Source: JALORV01 sp963775635 (lineage in GTDB: Bacteria > Pseudomonadota > Gammaproteobacteria > Burkholderiales > Burkholderiaceae_F). From it: 64,000 nt of DNA. The position numbers and the translations under genes are program-made. The notes beneath the pieces are model-generated. The model saw nothing but the letters and a program-made list of their open reading frames with translations. It did no database searches and had not been told where the DNA came from. Location: assembly GCA_963775635.1 (NCBI GenBank), contig CAVZJO010000004.1, forward strand, positions 1 through 64,000, written 5' to 3'. Shown piece after piece: positions 33,662 to 43,159 of the stretch. The first letter of the stretch is position 1. The number at the start of each line of letters is the position of its first letter.

Positions 33662-34236
33662 CGCGTCTGCTCCTTGCGGCCGACCCGCGCGGCGAGGCGC
33701 TTGCCATCGTCCACTTGTTCGGCCGTCATCATGGGAACGATCTCACTTCGGTATGCGAAGCCGTCCATCACGCCGTTGTCGCCGGCGGCGGTAAACCAGG
33801 CGTAGGCCTCGACCAGATCGCGCGACACGCCGATGCCGTCGCGGTACATGCGGCCGATGGCGAGCTGCGCGATGCCCACTCCGCCGAGTGCGGCGGAGCG
33901 CAGCCAGCGCGCGGCCAGTTGCGCGTCTTCGGGAACGCCGCGCCCGAGCCGATACATCGTGCCGAGCTCGGCCTGCGCCAGCGCGTGTCCGTTTTCAGCC
34001 GCCCGCTGCAACCAGCGTGCGGCGGCCGCGGCATCCTTCTCCACCCCCCATCCGAAGCGGGTCATCATGCCCAGGCGGTACTGCGCCTCGGCATCACCCT
34101 TCTCGGCGCGCGGCCGGTACAGCGTCGCTGCCTGCGCGTAGTCCTCGCGCTCGAAGGCTGTTCTGGCCGCGTCATCCTGAGCGCGGGCGGGAGCACTCAG
34201 CAGCAGTGCAAGCGCGAACGCGCTGCAGCCGCGCAT
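33658..34236 (-). CDS. Exported Sel1/TPR-repeat protein
   Basis: A 192-residue protein with a signal peptide (ALALLLSAPARAQ). It has about four Sel1-like repeats: AQYRLGMMTRFGWGVEKDAA, AQAELGTMYRLGRGVPEDAQ and AQLAIGRMYRDGIGVSRDLV, ending in the Sel1-type AYAWFTAAGDNG. The start at 34236 (MRGCSAFAL) places the signal peptide at the N-terminus. Sel1 proteins act as adaptor scaffolds. It is divergent from the cytochrome c peroxidase gene. Confidence 0.82.
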   Translation of the reverse strand: MRGCSAFALALLLSAPARAQDDAARTAFEREDYAQAATLYRPRAEKGDAEAQYRLGMMTRFGWGVEKDAAAAARWLQRAAENGHALAQAELGTMYRLGRGVPEDAQLAARWLRSAALGGVGIAQLAIGRMYRDGIGVSRDLVEAYAWFTAAGDNGVMDGFAYRSEIVPMMTAEQVDDGKRLAARVGRKEQTR

Positions 34237-34288
34237 CACTTGCGCGATGATCGACTCCTCTCTCAATGGTGGCATATTAGGCGGGGTC

Positions 34289-35463
34289 ATGAGTGCTTCG
34301 CTATTCGTCAGGTCGAGCGCGGTCGTCGCTTGCTGCGCGGCGGGTGCCGCCGCTCTCGCCGCTTCCGTGAGCGACAGCGCCGAGTCCGCCTGGATCGAAG
34401 TCGGCCGCCAGATCTTCTTCGATACGCGGCTCTCCGAGCCGGCGGGAACGTCGTGCGCATCGTGCCACGAACCGGCCCGGGCGTTCACCGGCGACAACGG
34501 TTCAGGCACGGCGGTTGCGCGCGGCAGTCGACCGGGGCAGCTGGGAACGCGCAATACGCCGACGCTGATGTACCTCGGCACGGCGCCGGCGTTCGGATGG
34601 GTCACAAAGGATGGACGCACGGTGCCGGCGGGTGGCTTCTTCTGGGATGGTCGCGCCAATACGCTGATGGAGCAGGCACGCGTACCGATGAGAATGCCGC
34701 GTGAAATGAACAATCCGACCGACCGGGTGATCGTGTCCAAGGTCGCGGCGGCTGACTACGCGCCGCTGTTGCGCCGCATTGCCGGCGACCAGGTGTTCGC
34801 TGACGACGAGCGCGCGATGAGCGCAATCACCGCGGCGCTCGCGGCGTTCCAGAAGAGCACCGACCTTCGCGCCGTTCTCCTCAAAGTTCGACGCCGTGCT
34901 GCGCGGACAGGCAAGTTTTTCCGCGCAGGAAGAACGGGGCCGCGGCTTGTTCGTCATCGCGCAGAAGGGCAACTGTGCGCACTGCCACACGATGAATTCC
35001 GACAGTCGCGATCCGCGCGACTCGCTCTTCACCGATTTCAGCTACCACGCGGTCGGCGTGCCGCGCAACGCCGCGATTGCCCGGCCGGGAGAAAGCGACC
35101 TCGGGCTGTGCACATCCGCGGCGCTGAAGTCTTCGCCGCGCGCGCGACGATCCGAACCGCTGGTGCGGCTGGTTCAAGACACCGACGCTGCGCAACGTCG
35201 CGCTGACGGCGCCCTACATGCACAACGGCCGCTTTCCCACTCTGCGTGAGGCGGTGGCGTTTTATGCGACGCGCGACACGCACCCGGAGCGCTGGTATCC
35301 GGGCGAGAAGTTCGACGACTTGCCGCAGGCGCTGCGCGGAAACGTCGATCTGGACACGCGCCCGTACCATCGCCGGCCGGGACAACGCCCGGCGCTCAGC
35401 GACGAGGAGGTCGACGATATCGTCGCCTTCCTGCAAACGCTGACCGACGGCTACACGCCCTGA
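34289..35463 (+). CDS. Di-haem cytochrome c peroxidase/MauG family protein (two frameshifts)
   Basis: Periplasmic di-haem protein with a signal peptide (MSASLFVRSSAVVACCAAGA). The first haem site is CASCHEPARAF, followed by the family segment GTRNTPTLMYLG and GGFFWDGRANTLMEQA. After a shift near 34870 comes the second haem site, NCAHCHTMNSD. After another near 35140 comes WFKTPTLRNVALTAPYMHNG and a C-terminal helix ending FLQTLTDGYTP. About 390 residues in total. Members reduce H2O2 or oxidise protein partners. Both haem motifs survive in their own frames, so the indels are probably sequence errors. Confidence 0.85.
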
Positions 35464-35489
35464 CGCGGTCCTGCGAGCACCGAGCTCGA

Positions 35490-36050
35490 CTAGGCTCTGG
35501 CTGCGCGGGGCCACATGCGCCAGAACACGCCGTCGCGATCGAGCAATGCATGCTTTAGCGCGGCCGCCACATGCAAGGCGATCAATGCCATGAATGTCCA
35601 TGCGGTCGCGAGATGCAGGTTGCTGAAGAAATCCTTCAGTGCGTCATCGCGCCAGCCCCATCCGGGCAGTGTCATGCCGTACAAGCGGATGGGGTAGCCG
35701 GAGAAGGTCGAACCGAGATATCCGGCGAGAGGCATCACGATCATGCAGGTGTACAGCAGCCAATGGTTGACTGCTGCCGCGCGCACCTGCCACGCCGGCA
35801 CCGTGCCCGGCAGCGGGGGCGGCTTGTGCACGAGTCGCCAGCCGAGTCGCAGCGCGATCAGTGCCGCAAGCGTCAGGCCAATGGATTTGTGCAGGTTGAA
35901 CCAGTAGGCGCGAACACCGACCGGCTGCTTGGGAATCTCGATCATCCACAAGCCGAGCGCGATCTGCGCGATCACGCCGATGGCGATCAGCCAATGCAGC
36001 GTGATCGCGACGCGGTCGTAGCGCGGCGCGGTGAGGGTGCCAGTGTGCAA
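35490..36050 (-). CDS. Cytochrome b561-type membrane protein
   Basis: A 186-residue protein with four membrane helices. RYDRVAITLHWLIAIGVIAQIALG and YWFNLHKSIGLTLAALIALR give haem-ligand histidines, as do NHWLLYTCMIVMPLAGY and HLATAWTFMALIALHVAAAL. This is the bacterial cytochrome b561 (CybB) pattern of a di-haem inner-membrane electron carrier. It probably links the quinone pool to periplasmic redox proteins encoded around it. It is convergent with the cytochrome c peroxidase gene. Confidence 0.9.
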   Translation of the reverse strand: MHTGTLTAPRYDRVAITLHWLIAIGVIAQIALGLWMIEIPKQPVGVRAYWFNLHKSIGLTLAALIALRLGWRLVHKPPPLPGTVPAWQVRAAAVNHWLLYTCMIVMPLAGYLGSTFSGYPIRLYGMTLPGWGWRDDALKDFFSNLHLATAWTFMALIALHVAAALKHALLDRDGVFWRMWPRAARA

Positions 36051-36059
36051 GTCGGTCGG

Positions 36060-36713
36060 CTACTTCGTTGCGCCGGCAGAGCGAAGCAGCGCCGCCGTGC
36101 CAGCGTGCTTCTCCGCTTCGGCGATGGAAAGCGCCGACTCCCCGCGCTCGTCGCGCGCCGCCGAATCGGCGCCGCGCTCGAGCAGCAATTTGACGCTGTC
36201 GTCCTTGCCGTAGGCCGCCGCCCACATCAGGGCGGTGGCATCGTGCGCGTAGCGCTGGTTCACTGGAACTCCCGCCGCCAGCAGCGCCGCCACGCATTCG
36301 GCGTTACCGTTGCCGGCGGCGTAGATCATCGCGGTCTTCTCCATGCGGTCGACCGGCTCGACACTGGCGTTGGCGGCGAGCAGCAGTCTGGCCACCTCGA
36401 CGTGGCCGCCGTAAACGGCACTCATTAGCGGCGTGACACGGGCCAGGTTGGCGAGGTTGACGTCGGCGGCACGCGCGATCAGCAGCTTGACCAGTTCAAC
36501 ATCGCCGTTGCGCGCCGCCGTGTTGAGCGGAGTGTCGCCCAGCCGGTTGCGCGAGTTCGGATTGGCGCCCTGCTCGAGCAGCGTGCGCGCCTGGTCAGCC
36601 GAGCCGGTGCGCGCGGCCTGCAGCAGATCGAAGTTGATATTGCGTTGCTGGGCGGACACCGTGCCGCCGACCAGCAAGACGATAGCTGTTGCGATGCAGC
36701 GAAAACTATTCAT
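36060..36713 (-). CDS. Exported ankyrin-repeat protein
   Basis: A 217-residue protein with a signal peptide (IATAIVLLVGGTVSAQQ). It has about five ankyrin repeats, for example GDTPLNTAARNGDVELVKLL, VTPLMSAVYGGHVEVARLLL and ATALMWAAAYGKDDSVKLLL. Periplasmic ankyrin proteins often accompany redox or haem enzymes. It lies 10 bases upstream of the cytochrome b561 gene on the same strand, so the two are probably one unit. The ATG at 36713 fits the signal peptide. Confidence 0.87.
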   Translation of the reverse strand: MNSFRCIATAIVLLVGGTVSAQQRNINFDLLQAARTGSADQARTLLEQGANPNSRNRLGDTPLNTAARNGDVELVKLLIARAADVNLANLARVTPLMSAVYGGHVEVARLLLAANASVEPVDRMEKTAMIYAAGNGNAECVAALLAAGVPVNQRYAHDATALMWAAAYGKDDSVKLLLERGADSAARDERGESALSIAEAEKHAGTAALLRSAGATK

Positions 36714-36928
36714 AGTGTTTGCCCTTGCTCGACATGACCGGCGTCCCTGATTTTTGGGGGGAGTCTGTTCCACAGCCGACGCTCGCCGCCTATTATCTGC
36801 CGGCCCTTGTCGCGAGCGACAGCGCGCAGCGGGGACACGGTAGGCGACCTGCCCGATGCGACTTGCGGGCACCGCTACTTTGGCGTCGAATCTGCGCGCC
36901 CAAAAAGAACAGTATGGGAGAGGCAAAG

Positions 36929-38644
36929 ATGAGCCATAGATTTTCCCTCGGAGTGCTGGCCGCCGGAATCGCGGCCGCGATGACGACAGCGCTCACAGGC
37001 GCGCAGGAAGTGCAGCAGAAGGGCGCGGCGGCGGCCGGCGTGCCAAAGGCCGTTTCGGTCAGTCAGGCGCAGTTGAACGATGCCGGGCGGCAGAACAACA
37101 ACTGGTTGCACACCAACGGCGACTACGCGCAGACCCGCTATTACGGCGGGAACCAGATCAACACCGGCAACGTCAAGAACCTGCGACCGGCGTTCGTGGT
37201 CCAGACCGAGGTCGTCGAATCGATGGAAACTGCGCCGATCGTCGTCGACGGCGTGATGTACCTGACGACGTCGTACAACCATATCTACGCAGTCGATGCG
37301 GCGACCGGCAAGCAGTTCTGGCACTACAAGCACAAGATGGGTCCGGTCACGACGTTCTGCTGTGGTCCGAACAACCGCGGTGTGGCGATATCCGGCGGCA
37401 AGCTGTTCATGGGAACCCTCGACGCGCGGCTGCTCGCGTTCGATGCCAAGACCGGCAACGTGCTGTGGAACGTGCAGATCGCCGATCCGGAAAAGGGCTA
37501 CAGCGAGACGATGGCGCCGACCGTGATCGACAACAAGGTCCTGATCGGCACCAACGGCGGCGAGTATGGCGTGCGCGGGTTCGTCAAGGCGTTCAATGCG
37601 GACGACGGCAAGGAACTGTGGACTTTCTACACGATTCCCGAGAAGGGCCACGAAGGCGTGTGGGCGGTCAACGATGCGACCGGCCGCAACATGAAGCGCG
37701 ACATTGCGGCCGAGAAGGCCGCTCTCGCCAAGGACAGCTCTTTCTGGCAGACGCTTGGCGGCGGTGTCTGGATGAATCCGTCGGTCGATCTGAAGACGCG
37801 CACAGTGTGGTTCGTGGTCGGCAACCCGTCGCCCGACCTGTATGGCGCTGAGCGACCGGGCGACAACCTCTACACCAATTCGCTGGTGGCGATCGACCTC
37901 GACAAGGGCACCTACAAGTGCCACTCCCAGTACATCGCGCACGACGTCTGGGATCTCGACGCCGTCAGCCCGCCGATCCTGGTCGACGTCAAGGACAAAT
38001 CCGGGAAGATGATCCCGGGCGTGATCCACGGCGGCAAGACCGGCCATGTCTACGTGCACGACCGTTCGAACTGCAACCTGATCCGCTTCTCGGAGGCGAT
38101 GATTCCGCAGGAGAACATGTGGGTGCTGCCGACGGCCGAAGGCGCGCGCATGCTGCCGGGAGCGAATGGCGGTGTCGAATGGTCACCGATGAGTTTCGAT
38201 CCGAAAACACGGCTCGCGATCGCGCTCAACCTGCACCAGCCGATGACCTACCACGTCGAGGCGTCCAAGTATCCGGGCGGCAGCAAGCTCTGGCTGGGCG
38301 GCGCCTTCAAAGTGATCCCGAGTGAGAAGCAGTGGGGCCGGGTAGCGGCCGTCGATGTCGACACCGGCAAGGTGGTGTGGAAGTTCGACACCGAGCAGCC
38401 GCTGATCGGAGGCGGTCTCGCGACCGCGGGCGGCCTGTATTTCTTCGGCGAGGGCAATGGCAACTTCAACGCGCTCGACTCGAAGACCGGTAAGAAGCTG
38501 TGGAGCTTCAACTGTGGTGCCGGCGCCAATGCGATGCCCGTTTCCTACATGGTCGGCGGCAAGCAGTACATCGCGATGGGCTGCGGCGGCAACACGCAGC
38601 TCGACTTCAAGCGCGGCAACAGCGTGTTCGTGTTCGCGCTATAA
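36929..38644 (+). CDS. PQQ-dependent alcohol-type dehydrogenase (quinoprotein)
   Basis: A 571-residue periplasmic quinoprotein with a signal peptide (LGVLAAGIAAAMTTALTGA) and an eight-blade propeller of tryptophan-docking repeats (for example YAVDAATGKQFWHYKH, LAFDAKTGNVLWNVQI). The adjacent cysteines FCCGPNN form the vicinal disulfide ring typical of methanol/ethanol-type PQQ dehydrogenases. VDLKTRTVWFVVGNPSPD aligns with the catalytic-Asp region; an Asp two residues on, expected in lanthanide XoxF enzymes, is not seen, so a calcium form is more likely. The start at 36929 follows GAGAGGCAAAG. A strong terminator and a cytochrome c gene follow. No pqq biosynthesis genes are in the window. Confidence 0.9.
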   Translation: MSHRFSLGVLAAGIAAAMTTALTGAQEVQQKGAAAAGVPKAVSVSQAQLNDAGRQNNNWLHTNGDYAQTRYYGGNQINTGNVKNLRPAFVVQTEVVESMETAPIVVDGVMYLTTSYNHIYAVDAATGKQFWHYKHKMGPVTTFCCGPNNRGVAISGGKLFMGTLDARLLAFDAKTGNVLWNVQIADPEKGYSETMAPTVIDNKVLIGTNGGEYGVRGFVKAFNADDGKELWTFYTIPEKGHEGVWAVNDATGRNMKRDIAAEKAALAKDSSFWQTLGGGVWMNPSVDLKTRTVWFVVGNPSPDLYGAERPGDNLYTNSLVAIDLDKGTYKCHSQYIAHDVWDLDAVSPPILVDVKDKSGKMIPGVIHGGKTGHVYVHDRSNCNLIRFSEAMIPQENMWVLPTAEGARMLPGANGGVEWSPMSFDPKTRLAIALNLHQPMTYHVEASKYPGGSKLWLGGAFKVIPSEKQWGRVAAVDVDTGKVVWKFDTEQPLIGGGLATAGGLYFFGEGNGNFNALDSKTGKKLWSFNCGAGANAMPVSYMVGGKQYIAMGCGGNTQLDFKRGNSVFVFAL

Positions 38645-38664
38645 AGTCATCCGGTGGGAACCAG

Positions 38665-38689
38665 GGCCGCTGACAGGCGGCCTTTTTTT
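38665..38689 (+). terminator. Rho-independent terminator after the PQQ dehydrogenase gene
   Basis: A perfect 6-base stem GGCCGC/GCGGCC with a 6-base loop is followed directly by seven T residues. It lies 20 bases after the stop codon and 14 bases before the cytochrome c gene, so that gene is probably transcribed by read-through or from its own promoter. Confidence 0.9.
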
Positions 38690-38703
38690 GCTCGGAGTGA
38701 TGC

Positions 38704-39288
38704 ATGAAGCGATGCAAGAGCGCGCCGGTGCTGGCTATCGCGCTGCTGGTGGCCTGTCCGGGCATTTCGGCACAGGACGCCGAAGCGGGCCGCAAGAAAG
38801 CCGAGGTGTGCATTGCCTGCCATGGCCCGACCGGCAATTCGACCCAGGGGCAGTACCCGGTGCTCGCGGGGCAGACGTCGCGCTATCTCTACCTGCAGCT
38901 CAAAGACTTCAAGGAGGGCCGGCGCAGCGATCCGCAGATGGATCCGATGGCGAAGGATCTGAGCCAGAGCGACATGTTCAACCTCGCCGCCTACTTTTCC
39001 GGGCAGAAGACTCTGGCGACGGCGTTCAAACCGGACGCGGCGCGCGCCGTGCGCGGCAAGGCGAAAGCGGACGAGACGCTGTGCACGATGTGCCACCTGG
39101 GCGGTTTCCTGGGGCAGAACGAGATTCCGCGGATCGCGGGCCAGCAGTTCGACTACACGGTCAAGCAGTTGCGCGACTTCAAGACGGGCAAGCGCACCAA
39201 TGACGCCGGCAACATGGCGAGTGTCTCCAAGACGCTGAGCGACCAGGACATCGAGGATCTCGGCCACTATCTGGCCGGGCTGTACTGA
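38704..39288 (+). CDS. Di-haem cytochrome c (c4-like)
   Basis: A 194-residue periplasmic protein with a signal peptide (VLAIALLVACPGISAQ) and two class I cytochrome c domains. The haem sites are CIACHGPTGNS (about residue 36) and CTMCHLGGF (about residue 126). Each is followed by an 'I/V-L-A-G-Q...Y...QL.DF..G.R' segment typical of cytochrome c4/c553. It is the likely electron acceptor of the quinoprotein encoded just upstream. Confidence 0.9.
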   Translation: MKRCKSAPVLAIALLVACPGISAQDAEAGRKKAEVCIACHGPTGNSTQGQYPVLAGQTSRYLYLQLKDFKEGRRSDPQMDPMAKDLSQSDMFNLAAYFSGQKTLATAFKPDAARAVRGKAKADETLCTMCHLGGFLGQNEIPRIAGQQFDYTVKQLRDFKTGKRTNDAGNMASVSKTLSDQDIEDLGHYLAGLY

Positions 39289-39342
39289 TCGAACGCGCGA
39301 GATCGCCGACCGCGCGCTGCCGTTACGGTCGGCGGTCAGCCG

Positions 39343-40351
39343 TCAGTCGAGGCTTGCGCCGGAGTCCTTGACGACCTTGCCCCACTTGGCGGACTCGCTC
39401 TGAATGAACGATGCGAACTCGGCCGGCTTCTCCGGGTGCGGCTCTGCGCCCTGTTCGAGGATCTTCTTCTTCACGTCGGGATCGTTCAGCGCCTTGACGA
39501 TGACCCCGTTGAGTTGGGCCAAGATCGCCGGCGGCGTACCGGCCGGCGCGAACATGCCGAACCACGACGTCGCCTCGTAGCCGGGGACGCCGGACTCGGC
39601 GATCGTCGGGACGTTCGGCAGCTCAGGCGACCGCTTCGCGGAGGTCACCGCGATCGGGCGCAGCTTGCCGGCCTTCGCGTGCTGTAGCGCCGAAGGCAGG
39701 TTGTCGAACATGATCGCGATCTGGCCGCCGAGCAGGTCGTTGACCGCCGGCGCGCTGCCCTTGTACGGCACGTGCGTAATGTCGACCTTGGCCATCGTCT
39801 TGAAGAGTTCGCACGAAAGGTGGATCGAGCTGCCGTTGCCCGAGGACCCGCAAGTCACCTTGCCCGGATTGGCTTTCGCGTACGCGATCAGCTCCTGCAC
39901 TGTCTTGTACGGCTGCGACGGGTTCGCGACCAGCAGGTTCGGCACCATCGCAACGCGCGTCAGCGGTGCGAAGTCCTTAACGGGTTCGAAGGGCATCTTC
40001 TTGTAGAGGCTGGCGTTGATCGCGTGTGTGCCGACCGTCCCCATGAACAGCGTGTAGCCGTCGGCCGGCGCGCGCGCGGCCGCCTGGCCGCCGATGTTGC
40101 CGCCGGCGCCGGCACGGTTGTCGATCACGACCGGCTGGCCCAGCGCAGTGCTCATGTACTGGCCGAGGATGCGCGCCAGGATGTCGGTGGTCCCGCCGGC
40201 CGGGAACGGCACGATGATCGTGATCGGCTTGGTCGGATACGCCTTGCGCGCCAGCCGGCGGAGCGCCCGCCAGGCCAACGAGCAGCAGTGCGAAAGCGAA
40301 TGCAAAGCCGCGACGCGGCTGGGAGATGTCTCCAGTCTTCTTCGTTGCCAT
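39343..40351 (-). CDS. Bug-family periplasmic solute-binding receptor (N-terminal frameshift)
   Basis: TctC-like receptor with the core YPTKPITIIVPFPAGGTTDILAR, VIDNRAGAGGNIGGQAAARA and VDITHVPYKGSAPAVNDLLG. The signal peptide (RRGFAFAFALLLVGLAGAPPA) lies in another frame, which joins the body through an indel near 40245. The ATG at 40351 (MATKKTGD) follows an AAGGAT ribosome site. It is downstream of the SDR gene on the same strand, suggesting a shared catabolic unit. The ligand is unknown. Confidence 0.88.
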
Positions 40352-40386
40352 CGGTAAATCCTTCATACGGAAGTTTCGGAGGTCAG

Positions 40387-41115
40387 CTAGATCGGCGCGA
40401 CACCGAGCGTCGTGCCGCCGCAGACGTACAGCACCTGGCCGGTCACGAAGCCGTTGTCGGGCGACAGGAAGAACAGCGTGGCGCGCGCGACGTCGTCCGG
40501 GGTGCCCAGCCGCTTGACGATGATGCTGTCGATGATGCGCTTCGTCTGCGGCGCACCTTCGGGATTGCTTTTGTGGAACAGATCGGTCGCGATCGGCCCC
40601 GGCGCCACCGCGTTCACGGTGATGCCGTCACCGCCGAGCTCCATCGCCAGCGTGCGTGTCATGCCGATCAGTCCGGCCTTGGTGGCCGAATAGGCGATGC
40701 GCTCCGCCTTGCCCAGCGCCGCGCGTGATGCCATGTTGACGATGCGTCCGTTCCTGCAGGCGCGCAGCGCGGGCAGCGCCGCCTGAATCAGCAGCATGCT
40801 CGCCCGGAAGTGCAGCGCGACCACGTAGTCGAAGTCGGCCAGCGTTTGGGTTTCGATCGTACCGGGACGGGTGGCGCCCGCGTTGTTGACCAGCGCGGTG
40901 ACTCGGTGGGCCGCCGTGATCTCCGCCGCGCGTTCGCGCGTCGCCGCTTCCTGCGTCAGATCAGCCTGGTAGGAGACGAGCTTCGGGTGACTCCAGTCGG
41001 GGCGCGCGTAGTCGAGATTCACGACCGTCCGACCCTGCGCCAGCAGGGCCTCGCAGATGGCCCGTCCGATGCCTGCACTTCCGCCGGTCACCAGGGTCGC
41101 GTCCTGTGGGCTCAT
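40387..41115 (-). CDS. Short-chain dehydrogenase/reductase
   Basis: A 242-residue classical SDR. It has the cofactor motif TGGSAGIGRAI, NNAGATRPG, the catalytic Ser/Tyr/Lys (NMASRAALG, then AYSATKAG) and PGPIATDLF. An acidic residue after the second strand (NLDYARPD) suggests NAD(H) preference. It resembles 3-oxoacyl-ACP/hydroxyacyl reductases, but the substrate is unknown. The ATG at 41115 (MSPQDATL) is preferred to an upstream ATG. It is divergent from the BKACE operon, about 200 bases apart. Confidence 0.9.
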   Translation of the reverse strand: MSPQDATLVTGGSAGIGRAICEALLAQGRTVVNLDYARPDWSHPKLVSYQADLTQEAATRERAAEITAAHRVTALVNNAGATRPGTIETQTLADFDYVVALHFRASMLLIQAALPALRACRNGRIVNMASRAALGKAERIAYSATKAGLIGMTRTLAMELGGDGITVNAVAPGPIATDLFHKSNPEGAPQTKRIIDSIIVKRLGTPDDVARATLFFLSPDNGFVTGQVLYVCGGTTLGVAPI

Positions 41116-41318
41116 CGCGTGTCGCGCAAGGGGGATGGTGTGCAGCCGATTCGATCGGCGAGGCGGGCATCGATCATACGCGGCGCGTCGGCCGCGCATC
41201 AGGAGTCCGCTCAGGGTTTACGCGGGCGCGGCGTTGCCGCCGGCCCAGGCGTGGCTCGACATCGGTGCTCCCGCAGGTCCATCATCGTCCTCCCGGCTGC
41301 CCCGATCGAGGATCCGCG

Positions 41319-42188
41319 ATGTCGACTCCCTGCATCATCTCCGTGGCCATCACAGGCTCCCTGCCGCGCAAGAAGGACAACCCGGCCGTGCCGATCACCG
41401 TGGCCGAGCAGGTCGAATCGACGCAGCAGGCTTTCGAGGCCGGCGCGACCCTGGTCCATCTGCATGTGCGCAACGACGACGAGACGCCGACCTCGGCGCC
41501 GGAGCGCTTCGCGCAGGTGCTCGAAGGCATCCGCAAGCATTGTCCGGGGATGATCACGCAGGTTTCGACCGGCGGTCGCTCCGGCGCAGGCCGCGAGCGC
41601 GGCGGCATGCTCTCGCTGAAGCCCGACATGGCATCACTCGCTTCGGGCTCGGTCAACTTCCCGACTCGTGTCTATGACAACGCACCTGATCTCGTCGACT
41701 GGCTCGCCGAAGAAATGAAGAACTACGGCGTCAAGCCGGAGATCGAGGCCTTCGACCTGTCGATGATTTTCTCGGCGGTCAACCTGCAGAAATCCGGCAA
41801 GGTCAAGCCGCCGCTGCACGTGCAGTTCGTGATGGGGGTGAAGAACGCGATGCCGGTCGATCGCGAGGTCTTCGAGTTCTACGTGAAGACGTTGAAGCGG
41901 CTCGCGCCCGACGCGACCTGGACCGGTGCCGGCATCGGCAAGGACCAGATGACTCTCGTGCGCTGGTCGCTCGAACTCGGAGGGCACTGCCGCACCGGCC
42001 TCGAGGACAACGTGCGTCTCGACAAGGACACGCTGGCGCCTTCGAATGCCGCGCTGGTCAGGCAGGTCGCGGACCTGTGCGCCGAATACGGGCGGCGTCC
42101 CGCCACCGCCGCCGAGGCGCGGCAGCTGCTGTCACTGCCGCCCGCAGCGATGCCGGCGGCCCGCAGCGAGCCCGCACTGCAACGATGA
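41319..42188 (+). CDS. Beta-keto acid cleavage enzyme (BKACE, DUF849)
   Basis: Zinc enzyme that condenses a beta-keto acid with acetyl-CoA to give acetoacetate and a new acyl-CoA. The 289-residue protein has AITGSLPRKKDNPAVPIT, the zinc-binding HLHVRNDDETPT, QVSTGGRSGAGRERGG, MASLASGSVNFP and the C-terminal LELGGHCRTGLEDNVRLDK with the conserved Glu. The start at 41319 gives the family N-terminus. The next gene's start overlaps its stop (ATGA). The substrate among the many BKACE types cannot be read from the sequence. Confidence 0.92.
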   Translation: MSTPCIISVAITGSLPRKKDNPAVPITVAEQVESTQQAFEAGATLVHLHVRNDDETPTSAPERFAQVLEGIRKHCPGMITQVSTGGRSGAGRERGGMLSLKPDMASLASGSVNFPTRVYDNAPDLVDWLAEEMKNYGVKPEIEAFDLSMIFSAVNLQKSGKVKPPLHVQFVMGVKNAMPVDREVFEFYVKTLKRLAPDATWTGAGIGKDQMTLVRWSLELGGHCRTGLEDNVRLDKDTLAPSNAALVRQVADLCAEYGRRPATAAEARQLLSLPPAAMPAARSEPALQR

Positions 42189-43159
42189 ACGCTGGGCGCG
42201 AACGGCGCGTTGCGGTCGTCGGCGCCGGCAGTATCGGAGTCGCGTTTGCGATCGTCTTTGCGCGGGCCGGATGGCGTGTCGCACTCCAGGACCCGGACGA
42301 CGAACGCCGGCGGCGAGTCCCGCACGAACTGCGGTCACGCGTCGCAGGTCTGGCCGCCTGTAGCCTGCTGGACGAGCCGGTCGAGGCATTGGTCGCGCGC
42401 GTCCACATGGAGGCCGCGATCGACACGGCCCTCGAAGGCGCCGATCTCGTGCAGGAGTGCGCGCCCGAAACGGTCGAGCTCAAGCAACGGCTGTTCGCGC
42501 AACTGGATACCGCGGCACCGGCTGCTGCTGTGCTCGCGAGTTCGAGTTCGGCACTGCCGGCATCGCGTTTTGCGGCGGAACTGGCCGGCCGCGCGCGGTG
42601 CCTGGTTGCGCATCCGGGCAACCCGCCGTACCTGTTGCGGATCATCGAGCTGGTGCCTGCGCCGTTCACCGTTCCCGAGACGGTCGACCGTGCCGAGGGA
42701 CTCTATCGCGAGGCCGGACTGGTCCCGGTGCGCGTTGCGCGCGAAGTCGAAGGCTTCGTGTTCAACCGGCTGCAGGGCGCATTGCTGCGCGAAGCGTATT
42801 GCCTGGTGCGGGACGGCATAGCGACCGTGGCGGACATCGACACCGTGATGACCGAAGGCCTGGGCCCACGCTGGTCGATCATCGGGCCGTTCGAAACGGT
42901 CGACCTGAACACGCGGGGCGGGATCGCTTCGCACGCCGAGAAAATGGGTCCGGCCTACGAGCGCATGGGCGCCGAACGCGGCCAGCACGACCCGTGGACG
43001 CCGGACCTCGTCGCGCGCGTGGTCGCCGAACGCCGCGCCGCGGTGCCGCTGGCGCAATGGGACGCACGCGTCGACTGGCGCGATCGCATGCTGATGGCGC
43101 TGGTCCGGCACCGGCAGCAGTCCGGGCACGAACCCTGGTCAGCTGCCGCGGCCGATTGA
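42185..43159 (+). CDS. 3-hydroxyacyl-CoA dehydrogenase family, lambda-crystallin/L-gulonate dehydrogenase-like
   Basis: A 324-residue NAD-dependent dehydrogenase. It has the Rossmann motif VAVVGAGSIGVAFAIVFARAGW, QECAPETVELKQ and SSSSALPASRF. The stretch HPGNPPYLLRIIELVPAP then EGFVFNRLQGALLREAYCLV and EGLGPRWSIIGPFETVDLN closely follows the lambda-crystallin (CRYL1) subgroup. It would oxidise a beta-hydroxy acid to the beta-keto acid used by the upstream BKACE, a coupling known from other BKACE loci. The start overlaps the BKACE stop. Confidence 0.88.
   Translation: MNAGRERRVAVVGAGSIGVAFAIVFARAGWRVALQDPDDERRRRVPHELRSRVAGLAACSLLDEPVEALVARVHMEAAIDTALEGADLVQECAPETVELKQRLFAQLDTAAPAAAVLASSSSALPASRFAAELAGRARCLVAHPGNPPYLLRIIELVPAPFTVPETVDRAEGLYREAGLVPVRVAREVEGFVFNRLQGALLREAYCLVRDGIATVADIDTVMTEGLGPRWSIIGPFETVDLNTRGGIASHAEKMGPAYERMGAERGQHDPWTPDLVARVVAERRAAVPLAQWDARVDWRDRMLMALVRHRQQSGHEPWSAAAAD

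Noticed and set aside
36929..38644. Lanthanide-dependent XoxF methanol dehydrogenase
   Set aside because: The catalytic-Asp region lacks the additional Asp two residues later, and no xoxG/xoxJ genes are adjacent.
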